6,545 bases of DNA from Methanobacteriota archaeon (GCA_028679495.1 JAJRBK010000038.1:1-6545); one strand, 5' to 3'. Shown: positions 1-5,824, numbered from the stretch's first letter. Notes: a model not told the origin generated them from the letters alone. A program made the numbers and translations.

Positions 1-28
1 CAAGCGTAGTGTCGTCTATCCTATATCT

Positions 29-42
29 TACTTATAAATAAC
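29..42. promoter_or_regulatory. TATA-like box in the left non-coding region
   Basis: The A/T-rich stretch CTTATAAATAAC matches an archaeal TATA box well and can be read in either direction. On the plus strand it would place a transcription start around 58-65, inside or just before the hairpin at 52-85 and more than 200 bases before the nitroreductase start. It could therefore drive a long leader, a small non-coding RNA, or a gene leaving the window on the minus strand. This rests on motif appearance only. Confidence 0.35.
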
Positions 43-51
43 AAGTGCGGC

Positions 52-85
52 AGCAGACTCATTGATCCTTGTGCAGAGAGTCTGC
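52..85 (+). repeat. Hairpin element, copy A
   Basis: GCAGACTC (53-60) and GAGTCTGC (78-85) form a perfect 8-bp inverted repeat around a 17-base loop. A similar sequence occurs at 5641-5672. The two share AGCAGAC, then 8 or 9 bases, then CTTGTGCA, then 4 bases, then GTCTG. Both copies lie in non-coding DNA. No T-run follows, so a terminator role is not supported. The rest of 1-274 has no reading frame that I recognise. Confidence 0.45.
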
Positions 86-274
86 AGGTCTGAATCGTTA
101 GTTGTACGAACCTTCTCTTGTGGGCCATGTCGACGGTTCTATACAAAAATCCAGTCCCTGGTTGACTACCAAAAGCCGAGCGCTCGCCGCGTTAAACCTG
201 TGTCTTATGGAGAGGCACTTTAAGAACACGTGATGCGTCTATCCAAGCACGCTTAGAGAACGAGGAGCGATCAA

Positions 275-578
275 ATGGATGTTATCGAAGCTATCGAGGC
301 GAGAAGAAGCATTCGCGCTTACACAAAAGAGTCTGTACCTGATGATGAGATAGAGCCGCTGCTTAGGGCGGCCATGTATGCGCCATCTGCAGCAAACGCG
401 CAGCCATGGCATTTTATTGTTATCCGGGATCGAAAAATCCTGGACGAGATACCTCAGGTTGTCTCTACCGCGCAAATGGTACGAAACACGCCATTAGCTA
501 TCGCCGTATTATTCAGCGGAGCAGTCCCGACGTGACGAACGTTACAAAGGCTCACGGATACACTACGACACGTGGTAG
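275..578 (+). pseudogene. Nitroreductase family protein, internally deleted and frameshifted
   Basis: An FMN-dependent nitroreductase-family oxidoreductase that is no longer intact. The start at 275 has a GAGGAG ribosome site at 262-267, seven bases away. The first ~77 codons are a standard family N-terminus: MDVIEAIEARRSIRAY, then the S-A-A-N-A-Q-P-W-H-F motif around residues 38-47 that helps bind FMN, then the TPLAIAV strand. The reading frame then ends at a TGA (533-535). One frame over, bases 510-578 encode YSAEQ and then ERYKGSRIHYDTW before a TAG. That resembles the usual nitroreductase C-terminus (GYPAE ... R-Y-x-x-S-R-I-H-x-x-x-W). The middle of the protein, about 70 of roughly 170 residues, is missing. 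The best explanation is an out-of-frame deletion with its joint near 505-512. Activity is very unlikely. The C-terminal match comes from family memory, not an alignment. Confidence 0.8.
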
Positions 579-696
579 TTATATCCTTGGCGTGTCACAA
601 CGGTGCCTATAGGTGAGTTCTCATGTGATATTGCGCCGGCTTCCAGTGTAAACTCATCATATATCGAGCAGCTACGTGTTCAAGCATCCCAACGTC

Positions 697-1134
697 TCAG
701 GACGTACCAGCATTTTCTGTTATAACGAAGGTCGTCGCTCCAACTTTAGTCAGGTTCAGCGGGCCTATCTCTGCTTTGATCGTGGCAATCGCAATTCGAA
801 CCGTGCTTGTTCCTTTAACACACGATAGTACAGTATCTGATCCTGCGCTCGAGGGATTGGTTCGATAGGAGGTCGAGACTTGGTACCCTCTCTTCGTCAT
901 CTCCGTCTTATAAAAATCAGTGACTTGTGCTGCAGAACCCGTTGTCTGATAAGTCGTTATTTTCCCCTCGCTTGTCTCGACAGCTGCTGTTCTCACCGAA
1001 GGTTGGAACACCGGCACGCCCGCAGTATTGTTGTTATCCTGATTGTTGGTGGGGTTTGTTGATAGACAGCCAGATGCACACGTGGTGAGGATCACCATCG
1101 CGAGCAACGGCATCAATACGTGTCTTGTCTTCAT
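697..1134 (-). CDS. Small secreted lipoprotein of unknown function
   Basis: A 145-residue protein starting MKTRHVLMPLLAMVIL, with a charged start, a hydrophobic core and a lipobox A-S-G-C (residues 20-23). It should therefore be exported and lipid-anchored at Cys23. An Asn/Thr-rich linker (about 25-38) leads to a small C-terminal domain with VTDFYKTEMTKRGYQV (71-86), a pattern seen in many small cell-surface lipoproteins whose role is unknown. A start 18 codons upstream (1188) is possible, but it would put charged residues before the signal peptide. The 1134 start has a GTGAT ribosome site six bases away. The gene ends in TGA and lies 92 bases downstream of the flavin reductase gene on the same strand, so co-transcription is possible. 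I cannot assign a function. Confidence 0.7.
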   Translation of the reverse strand: MKTRHVLMPLLAMVILTTCASGCLSTNPTNNQDNNNTAGVPVFQPSVRTAAVETSEGKITTYQTTGSAAQVTDFYKTEMTKRGYQVSTSYRTNPSSAGSDTVLSCVKGTSTVRIAIATIKAEIGPLNLTKVGATTFVITENAGTS

Positions 1135-1140
1135 CGTTAC

Positions 1141-1145
1141 ATCAC
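1141..1145 (-). promoter_or_regulatory. GTGAT ribosome binding site deciding the lipoprotein start
   Basis: Read on the minus strand, GTGAT ends six bases before the ATG at 1134. It is complementary to the AUCAC part of the archaeal 16S rRNA tail. It supports the 1134 start over the upstream in-frame ATG at 1188. Confidence 0.5.
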
Positions 1146-1226
1146 GCTGCTTTAACTTTATTTTGCTGGATCTAATCGTTACACACATCGGTCAAGATGG
1201 ATTGTACGCGACACGACCGAGGCAGC

Positions 1227-1784
1227 TTAGCCCTTTATGAGGTCCTTTCCAATGCTCCATGCTTTAGCAAATTTCTCTCCGAGCTTCCAATAGCCTTGAT
1301 CAGGCATAGTGAAAAGGATCGGCTGTACCTTAGCAAAGTCGACGATCCCATCAGTAAGCACTGAATCATCGGCATAGGTAGCTATAATTTCACCGACGAA
1401 TACGTCGTGCTTTGGAAAATCAACCGTCTTAACGAGCTTACACTCCATGTTGATTGGACACTCAGCAATCATGGGGGCTGTCTTTAGCGTACCATAAAAC
1501 ACATCGAATAATCCTGCTTTATTAGCACGCTTCCCTGAGACAAGGCCACAATAATCGGTTTCCTTGATCTGTGCGGTCGAAGGCACGTTGACGCTGAACG
1601 TTTTATGGTCTTTAATGCCGCGATTAGTATGGTGGGTCTTTGCCATGCCGAGGGAGACGTCTCCCAGATCCATGATTCCAACGTGTGCAATTGTGATGAA
1701 GTTCGGGCTCCCATCGACTGTTGCTCCAATAAGCGTCGTGGGCATTGGGTAAAGGCAGTTCTTGGCTCCAAGCTCAGTTTTCAT
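1227..1784 (-). CDS. Flavin reductase-like domain protein (flavoredoxin type)
   Basis: A 185-residue protein of the flavin reductase-like, FMN-binding split-barrel family, at the usual length for archaeal flavoredoxin-like members. The N-terminus MKTELGAKNCLYPMPTTLIG (1-20) matches the family opening L-G-A-K-x-x-L-Y-P-x-P. Next come DGSPNFITIAHVGIMD (24-39), H-T-N-R-G-I (52-57), F-S-V-N-V-P (63-68), ETDYCGLVSGKRANK (75-89) and the C-terminal W-x-L-G-E-K-F-A-K-A-W-S-I-G-K (166-180), all typical. Such proteins bind FMN and carry electrons or reduce flavin in the cytoplasm; the physiological partner is unknown. A GGAGG site lies about seven to nine bases before the ATG. The gene ends in TAA and looks intact. 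It is divergent from the glycosyltransferase gene. Confidence 0.9.
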   Translation of the reverse strand: MKTELGAKNCLYPMPTTLIGATVDGSPNFITIAHVGIMDLGDVSLGMAKTHHTNRGIKDHKTFSVNVPSTAQIKETDYCGLVSGKRANKAGLFDVFYGTLKTAPMIAECPINMECKLVKTVDFPKHDVFVGEIIATYADDSVLTDGIVDFAKVQPILFTMPDQGYWKLGEKFAKAWSIGKDLIKG

Positions 1785-1888
1785 TGTTGGTCCTCCATTG
1801 CAGGATCTAGTTTTACTGTGCTGCCATAAGAACGTGACGACGCGTCTGCGGCACGTATTGTGAGAGCTCCCTCCTGTCGTTTAGATAA

Positions 1889-1922
1889 CCTAATATAACA
1901 CGTTATAATTCAATAATATGAG
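1889..1922. promoter_or_regulatory. Divergent promoter or operator with a TATAAC-AC-GTTATA palindrome
   Basis: The 194-base gap between the divergent flavin reductase and glycosyltransferase genes holds an A/T-rich patch. TATAAC (1894-1899) and GTTATA (1902-1907) form a perfect 6-bp inverted repeat around AC. Each arm can be read as a TATA-like element, so the site could serve both directions or be a repressor site overlapping a TATA box. Toward the plus strand it predicts a leader of roughly 50 bases before 1979. Confidence 0.4.
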
Positions 1923-1978
1923 TACAGTTGTGTCGTTCGTAATACGCATAGCTGGGTCTCGCTTGGGTACAACTAACA

Positions 1979-3070
1979 ATGCAATTCATGAACGCGTCTA
2001 TAGTGATCCCTACGTATAACGAGCGGGACAACATACAGGAACTCCTCGAGCGAACGCATCGTTCCCTGGAGCCCCTTGGTAATTCTTATGAGATGATTAT
2101 CGTTGACGACGATAGCCCGGATGAGACGTGGAAGCTTGCCTCACAGTATACTGATGCGTATCATGTCCGCACCGTACGAAGACGGGGGAAAAAGGGGCTA
2201 GCTACAGCCGTGTTGGAGGGAGTCAACGCAGCACGTTACGATATCATCGTCGTTATGGACGCTGATTTGCAACACCCTCCCGAAAAGATACCCACCCTCA
2301 TCTCTTGCGTGCAGAATGGGGCAGACATAGCGATAGGCAGTCGATTTATCGAGAATGGCACGAGCGTGGAGTTCAACCTTTTGAGATACGTCGCTTCTAA
2401 GGGTGCTGGGATCCTCGCACGCACATTATTTAGAGAGGTGCGGAACGTCAAGGACATAGAATCTGGCTTTTTTGCGTTTAAAAAAGACGTTGTTGTGCAC
2501 ACAGATCTCAGGCCGATCGGATACAAGATACTGTTAGAACTCCTCGTTCAAGGCTCATATAGCACGGTTACTGAGGTCGGGTACACGTTTGGTAAACGAA
2601 AAGCAGGAGCAAGCAAACTCGGAGTGAAGAACACAGCGGCGTATCTTCGCCACGTCTCGAGCCTCTTCTACCGATCAGGGGAACTCCGTCGGTTTGCACA
2701 GTTTTGTGCAGTGGGCGGTGCGGGCGCTGTGTTAAATCTAGCTGTGCTCTACATGCTGACCGAGCTAGGCATGTTTTATGGCGCCGCTGGCCTCATCGCT
2801 ATTGAGGTGGGTCTATTATCAAACTTTGTCTTAAACAGGTCCTGGACGTTCAAGGACAGAGGGGTAACAGGATTTAAGTCCACAATGGCTGCCCTCGGCA
2901 GGGATCACGCGGTGCGGGCGGTCGGGATTATCCTCAATCTAGCCATCCTCTTGATTCTCACGAGCCTATTCGGCGTGTTCTACCTCCTTTCGCAGCTCAT
3001 TGGTCTCATCGTTGGCATGGTATGGAACTATGGAGGGAACCAATGGTGGACGTGGGAATCAAAGCCATAA
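1979..3070 (+). CDS. GT2 polyprenyl-phosphate glycosyltransferase with C-terminal GtrA membrane domain
   Basis: A 363-residue two-domain protein. Residues 6-230 are a family 2 glycosyltransferase of the dolichol-phosphate mannosyltransferase type: SIVIPTYNERDNI (7-19), the DDDSPDET segment (43-50), the metal-binding D-A-D at 94-96 in MDADLQHPPEKIP, IGSRF (119-123), and the R-K-A-G-x-S-K-L signature (208-215). Residues 237-361 are a GtrA domain with about four membrane helices (near 242-262, 268-286, 312-332, 334-352) and the F-V-L-N-R-S-W-T-F motif (283-291), closing with N-Q-W-W-T-W. It probably transfers a sugar from a nucleotide sugar to a membrane polyprenyl phosphate, for surface glycan or protein glycosylation; the sugar is unknown. 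The start could be ATG 1979 or 1988. Neither has a clear ribosome site. Ends in TAA and looks intact. Confidence 0.92.
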   Translation: MQFMNASIVIPTYNERDNIQELLERTHRSLEPLGNSYEMIIVDDDSPDETWKLASQYTDAYHVRTVRRRGKKGLATAVLEGVNAARYDIIVVMDADLQHPPEKIPTLISCVQNGADIAIGSRFIENGTSVEFNLLRYVASKGAGILARTLFREVRNVKDIESGFFAFKKDVVVHTDLRPIGYKILLELLVQGSYSTVTEVGYTFGKRKAGASKLGVKNTAAYLRHVSSLFYRSGELRRFAQFCAVGGAGAVLNLAVLYMLTELGMFYGAAGLIAIEVGLLSNFVLNRSWTFKDRGVTGFKSTMAALGRDHAVRAVGIILNLAILLILTSLFGVFYLLSQLIGLIVGMVWNYGGNQWWTWESKP

Positions 3071-3124
3071 CAAAGGCATAACCATCTTGTATCGCCTAGC
3101 AACAGCATGTTCAGCGGCGATGGT

Positions 3125-3142
3125 GTGCCCTCACCAGGGCGC
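3125..3142. terminator. Hairpin between convergent genes, possible terminator
   Basis: GTGCCCT (3125-3131) and AGGGCGC (3136-3142) can pair around CACC, with one G-U pair. The hairpin sits in the 72-base gap between the convergent glycosyltransferase and cupin genes, directly after the cupin stop codon. Neither side has a T-run, so its role as a terminator is only suggested by position. Confidence 0.3.
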
Positions 3143-3649
3143 TTATTCCCTCGTAAGCGCGATGATCACATCTCTGAATGAAGCATCATAAGCATGCAGG
3201 AGTTCGTCTCGACATCCCAGTTGAAAATCTGTAAACTCAAATCCTGGGGCGACTGTTGTGCCCAACAACGCATATTGTCCGCCTTGGACGAGCCGCGCTC
3301 CCTGCCAGGTTCCCCACGGTACGACAGCCTGAAGTTGCATCTCCTTCTCAACATCGCTACCAAGTGTGGTCAGAAACCCGGAACCATCAGGTAACAGCAG
3401 CAAGATCTCTACAGAATCGCCGCAGTAGAAATGCCACACTTCGTCTGTTTTTACCCGATGAATAGCTGAAAACGTTTCAGCAGTCAACAAATAATAAACC
3501 GCTGTTCCAAAGCTCCTCGCGCCCTCGTAGCGGCTCGGCAGTGCGTCCTGTTCGACGTTTTCACTCGATCGATACGTCTATCGATAGTAGCCGCCTTCAG
3601 GATGTGGACTGAGGTGCAATCGTTCGATTAACTCCTGCGCTGTACCCAT
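3143..3649 (-). pseudogene. DUF985 (cupin_5) family protein interrupted by one in-frame TAG
   Basis: A full-length DUF985 cupin frame (168 positions, usual length about 160-170) with a single interruption. It starts MGTAQELIERLHLSPHPEGG and reads YYR, then TAG at codon 24 (3578-3580), then TYRSSENVEQDALPSRYEG. All later family blocks are in frame: R-S-F-G-T-A-V-Y-Y-L-L, FSAIHRVKTDEVWHFYCGD, VVPWGTWQGARL, YALLGTTVAPGFEFTDF. In relatives as I recall them the interrupted site is usually Glu, Arg or Lys (HPEGGYYRETYRS), so one substitution such as GAG to TAG explains it. Restart at TTG 3490 would lose the conserved first 53 residues. Family function is unsettled. The protein is either newly dead or made by reading UAG, for example as pyrrolysine. 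No clear ribosome site. Ends in TAA, and is divergent from the SDR gene. Confidence 0.85.
3568..3585. repeat. Perfect inverted repeat around the cupin TAG
   Basis: ATCGATA (3568-3574) and TATCGAT (3579-3585) form a perfect 7-bp stem with the 4-base loop CGTC. On the cupin mRNA, the UA of the in-frame UAG is the last two bases of the first arm and the G is the first loop base. With G, C or A in place of the U, the stem would carry a mismatch. Confidence 0.7.
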
Positions 3650-3719
3650 ACGTATAGCTCATAAGCGATACAGTTAAGCCCTTTACGGAGGGAGCTGGAT
3701 CCGCGGTGCATTTAAGGCG

Positions 3720-4454
3720 ATGACGTACAACAACCGCGCGGATGAGCGGATATCGATGGAACGGAAAGTTGTCCTTATCACGGGGTCAGCCCGAGGTATC
3801 GGCGAGGCAATTGCGTATGAATTTGCGCGCGAGAAAGCCACGGCCGTCGTGACGTATTACCGTGACAGGAGCCGAGCGGAGCAAACGTACAACAAATGTT
3901 TAGCCCTCGGCAGCTCTGATGGACTGCTTGTTGCGTTAAATGTTATGAGCGAGGAGAGCATTCGGCGCTGCGTCGGCACGGTAGTCGCTACGTTTGGCCG
4001 TATCGATGTTTTGGTGAATAACGCAGGCACGCTGACATGGACGTATTTGCGAGACCAATCGTACGATGACATCAAAAACCAGATTCGGACGAACTTGGAA
4101 GGCGCGATCATGATGACAAAGGCATGCTTGCCTCACGTGACGGAGACCATCATCAACATTGGTAGCATTGCCGGCATGAACCCCCTCGAGGAGCTCACGG
4201 TGTGCTGTGCCACAAAGTTTGGGTTACGCGGGTTTACACAAGCGCTTGCAAAAGAAGCGCCAGAGCTTAACATCTATTCTGTCAATCCTGATTACATTGC
4301 GACACGCATGACAGATTTCGTGGGCCGATCCCCTGAGGAGGTCGCACGCGTCGTGGTCAACGCCGCCAAGGGTGTATATGCGTTACCGTCGGGCAGCGAT
4401 ATCAACGTTTGGGAAACTCCACGAAGCGGGGAAGAAGACGATGCCGTGCACTGA
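3720..4454 (+). CDS. Short-chain dehydrogenase/reductase with catalytic Tyr replaced by Cys
   Basis: A 244-residue classical SDR, an NAD(P)-binding Rossmann protein expected in the cytoplasm. Visible motifs: cofactor loop T-G-S-A-R-G-I-G (21-28), F-G-R-I-D-V-L-V-N-N-A-G (92-103), the structural Asn in T-N-L-E-G-A (125), catalytic Ser149 in INIGSIAG, and Lys166 in ATKFGLRGF. The expected Tyr, four before Lys and 13 after Ser, is Cys162: the segment reads V-C-C-A-T-K where relatives have V-Y-C-A-T-K. TAC to TGC at base 4204 would explain it. Without the Tyr, normal hydride-transfer chemistry should be badly impaired. Substrate unknown. Length and the rest of the fold look intact. The start at 3720 has a possible GGTG site 11 bases away; M13 at 3756 also fits, since the Rossmann strand begins just after it. 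A GGAGGGAG at 3687-3694 is too far away. Ends in TGA. Confidence 0.85.
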   Translation: MTYNNRADERISMERKVVLITGSARGIGEAIAYEFAREKATAVVTYYRDRSRAEQTYNKCLALGSSDGLLVALNVMSEESIRRCVGTVVATFGRIDVLVNNAGTLTWTYLRDQSYDDIKNQIRTNLEGAIMMTKACLPHVTETIINIGSIAGMNPLEELTVCCATKFGLRGFTQALAKEAPELNIYSVNPDYIATRMTDFVGRSPEEVARVVVNAAKGVYALPSGSDINVWETPRSGEEDDAVH

Positions 4455-4561
4455 ATGGCTTTAAATGCGCATGCCGTATCAGCTAAAACTGAACGGCAAG
4501 ATATCATTTTGAGGATATCGAAAAACATCTCACTCGTCCTAATACAGCTTTGCTTTGCACG

Positions 4562-4608
4562 CGGTCACGACCGGGGCGAATGCCAAGCGTCCAAACTAAG
4601 GACGCCCC
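4562..4608 (+). other. Cluster of short inverted repeats between SDR and FkbM genes
   Basis: Three pairings are visible: CGGTC/GACCG (4562-4566, 4569-4573), GCGTCC/GGACGC (4587-4592, 4600-4605) with loop AAACTAA, and GGGGCG/CGCCCC (4573-4578, 4603-4608). The last two exclude each other. The cluster lies upstream of the FkbM TATA-like boxes, so it would be in the 3' end of the SDR transcript or act as DNA sites. The second hairpin may end the SDR transcript, but no T-run follows directly. Confidence 0.3.
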
Positions 4609-4615
4609 CTAGGGT

Positions 4616-4641
4616 TCTTATAAGAAGATTAATATATAATT
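4616..4641 (+). promoter_or_regulatory. Archaeal-type promoter of the FkbM gene, short or no leader
   Basis: Two TATA-like stretches lie directly before the gene: CTTATAAG (4617-4624) and TTAATATATAAT (4629-4640). A start about 26 bases beyond the first would fall near 4647, leaving a leader of only a few bases before ATG 4654. No ribosome binding site is present, which fits leaderless translation. Using the second box would place the start at or just past the ATG. Confidence 0.55.
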
Positions 4642-4653
4642 TTAATAATCAAA

Positions 4654-5496
4654 ATGCCGCTTGAGAATGTAAGACGACGAGGGCTTCGCTACAGGCTGCC
4701 GTTTCAGTCATTGCATGAGCCTGCCTGGATATTACTGCAGATAAAAGCAGTTGTTTCGCTCGTCTTTGCGTTCATGGGGTTTGTCAGACTTGTACGCAAT
4801 TGGTATGCCCCCCTTCTCATCCGTTTCTCCCCATCTGCGACGCGAGATATTGAGGTCGAAGTTAGGACGAGGGACGGCCTAAGGTACATTATTCGCCCTA
4901 AAAGGGGAGAACTATCGATTCTTAACGAGGTTCTCTATCACAATATATACGCGCGACAGCTTCCAGTGAACGGAACCGTAGTCGATATCGGAGCGCATAT
5001 AGGGATATTTGCCGTGTATGCAGGCACCGAAAGCGACACGGTGATTTGCTATGAGCCCTATCCTGATAATCTCAGACTTTTGCTGAGAAACGCCCAACTC
5101 AATTCGCTGGTGAATGTCACCTCCTTTCGACAGGCAGTAGGTGGTAGCAAGGGGGTCCGCAAATTATCAGTTCATGCAACAAAGAGCTACGGTCACACTC
5201 TTTACCCACATGATCACCACAACCACGCTGCCACTATGGTCGTTGAGACGATAACCTTAGAGGACATCTTTTCATCGAACAGGCTTGAGCACATTGATTT
5301 GTTGAAAGTGCATTGCGAAGGCGCCGAGCGTGCCATTCTAACGCACGCCCCACAAACGATCCTCGACAGGATTGACAAAATAGCGATCAAACACTCTGGA
5401 AGAAACGGCGCAGAGCTTGCGTCGTTTCTGATCACAAGGGGCTTTGAAGTAAGACGTGGCGATCGAGAGATGATTTACGCAATGCGAAAAAGGTGA
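4654..5496 (+). CDS. FkbM-type SAM-dependent methyltransferase
   Basis: A 280-residue protein with a C-terminal FkbM methyltransferase domain (about 75-265). SAM-binding motif I is V-V-D-I-G-A-H-I-G (109-117). The acidic strand-2 site is Y-E-P-Y-P-D-N (133-139), and LLKVHCEGAE (216-225) matches the family's L-L-K-I-D-C-E-G-A-E except that Asp is His220 (codon CAT, 5311-5313). A later family motif I-A-I-E-x-H appears as IAIKHSGR (243-250). Such enzymes O-methylate sugars or natural products; the substrate is unknown. Residues 26-46 are hydrophobic (ILLQIKAVVSLVFAFMGFVRL), flanked by basic residues, and may be a membrane anchor. The start rests on ATG 4654 next to a strong promoter without a ribosome site. 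Ends in TGA. Changed residues at motif sites make full activity uncertain. Confidence 0.85.
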   Translation: MPLENVRRRGLRYRLPFQSLHEPAWILLQIKAVVSLVFAFMGFVRLVRNWYAPLLIRFSPSATRDIEVEVRTRDGLRYIIRPKRGELSILNEVLYHNIYARQLPVNGTVVDIGAHIGIFAVYAGTESDTVICYEPYPDNLRLLLRNAQLNSLVNVTSFRQAVGGSKGVRKLSVHATKSYGHTLYPHDHHNHAATMVVETITLEDIFSSNRLEHIDLLKVHCEGAERAILTHAPQTILDRIDKIAIKHSGRNGAELASFLITRGFEVRRGDREMIYAMRKR

Positions 5497-5640
5497 TGTT
5501 AAATTACTTGATGTCCATCTTGAGTGGTCGCTTGCTGGGATGATATGAACAACTCCTTTTTGATCTCTGTGCTTTACGTTTGGCGGCGGCTTTGAAAAAG
5601 CAAGCAGTATAGCATGTTTCTACTTCCTCCCGGGATGGCT

Positions 5641-5672
5641 AGCAGACGCCTGAAGCTTGTGCAAAACGTCTG
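5641..5672 (+). repeat. Hairpin element, copy B
   Basis: CAGACG (5643-5648) and CGTCTG (5667-5672) form a perfect 6-bp inverted repeat. The whole segment resembles copy A at 52-85: AGCAGAC, 8 bases, CTTGTGCA, 4 bases, GTCTG. Stem bases differ between copies in a way that keeps pairing (T-A in A against G-C in B at the seventh base of the arm). Confidence 0.45.
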
Positions 5673-5756
5673 TCGTGCAGTAGGGATAAGATTAAAAATA
5701 GTGGTGAAAGGTTGAAATCATTACAATTTTGTACTCTCAGGGCCTAAAGGGGGAAG

Positions 5757-5778
5757 ATGCACACCATTTGGTATGCGT
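5757..5778 (+). promoter_or_regulatory. Hairpin in the presumed leader of the ThDP enzyme
   Basis: ATGCACACC (5757-5765) pairs with GGTATGCGT (5770-5778) around ATTT, with one C-A mismatch and one G-U pair. It lies about 40 bases before the ribosome site. It could be a leader structure or a protein-binding site; no known riboswitch class is recognised. Confidence 0.3.
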
Positions 5779-5818
5779 GACGTCGGGTTCGACCGAGGCA
5801 AACGATCAACCACGCAAA

Positions 5819-5824
5819 GGGAGG
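5819..5824 (+). promoter_or_regulatory. GGGAGG ribosome binding site selecting a GTG start
   Basis: GGGAGG ends nine bases before GTG 5834 but 18 bases before the in-frame ATG 5843. Spacing favours the GTG as the start. Confidence 0.65.

Noticed and set aside
45..100. Possible tRNA, suggested by a stem-loop followed by GGTCTGAATC, which recalls a T-arm
   Set aside because: No acceptor stem pairing, no D-arm consensus and no proper T-arm stem could be found.
406..612. Alternative 68-codon frame over the nitroreductase
   Set aside because: Its translation has no family features. The first part overlaps a clear nitroreductase N-terminus in another frame, and the C-terminal tail lies in the third frame.
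579..722. Reading frame continuing past the TAG at 576-578, as if UAG were read through at the nitroreductase end
   Set aside because: The downstream translation shows no nitroreductase similarity and overlaps the 3' end of the lipoprotein gene on the other strand, so the TAG looks like the original stop.
3687..3694. GGAGGGAG as the ribosome binding site of the SDR gene
   Set aside because: It is 25 bases before ATG 3720 and no in-frame start codon lies between them.
4455..4664. Small 69-codon reading frame starting directly after the SDR stop
   Set aside because: It runs through inverted repeats and the FkbM promoter, resembles no family I know, and overlaps the FkbM start.
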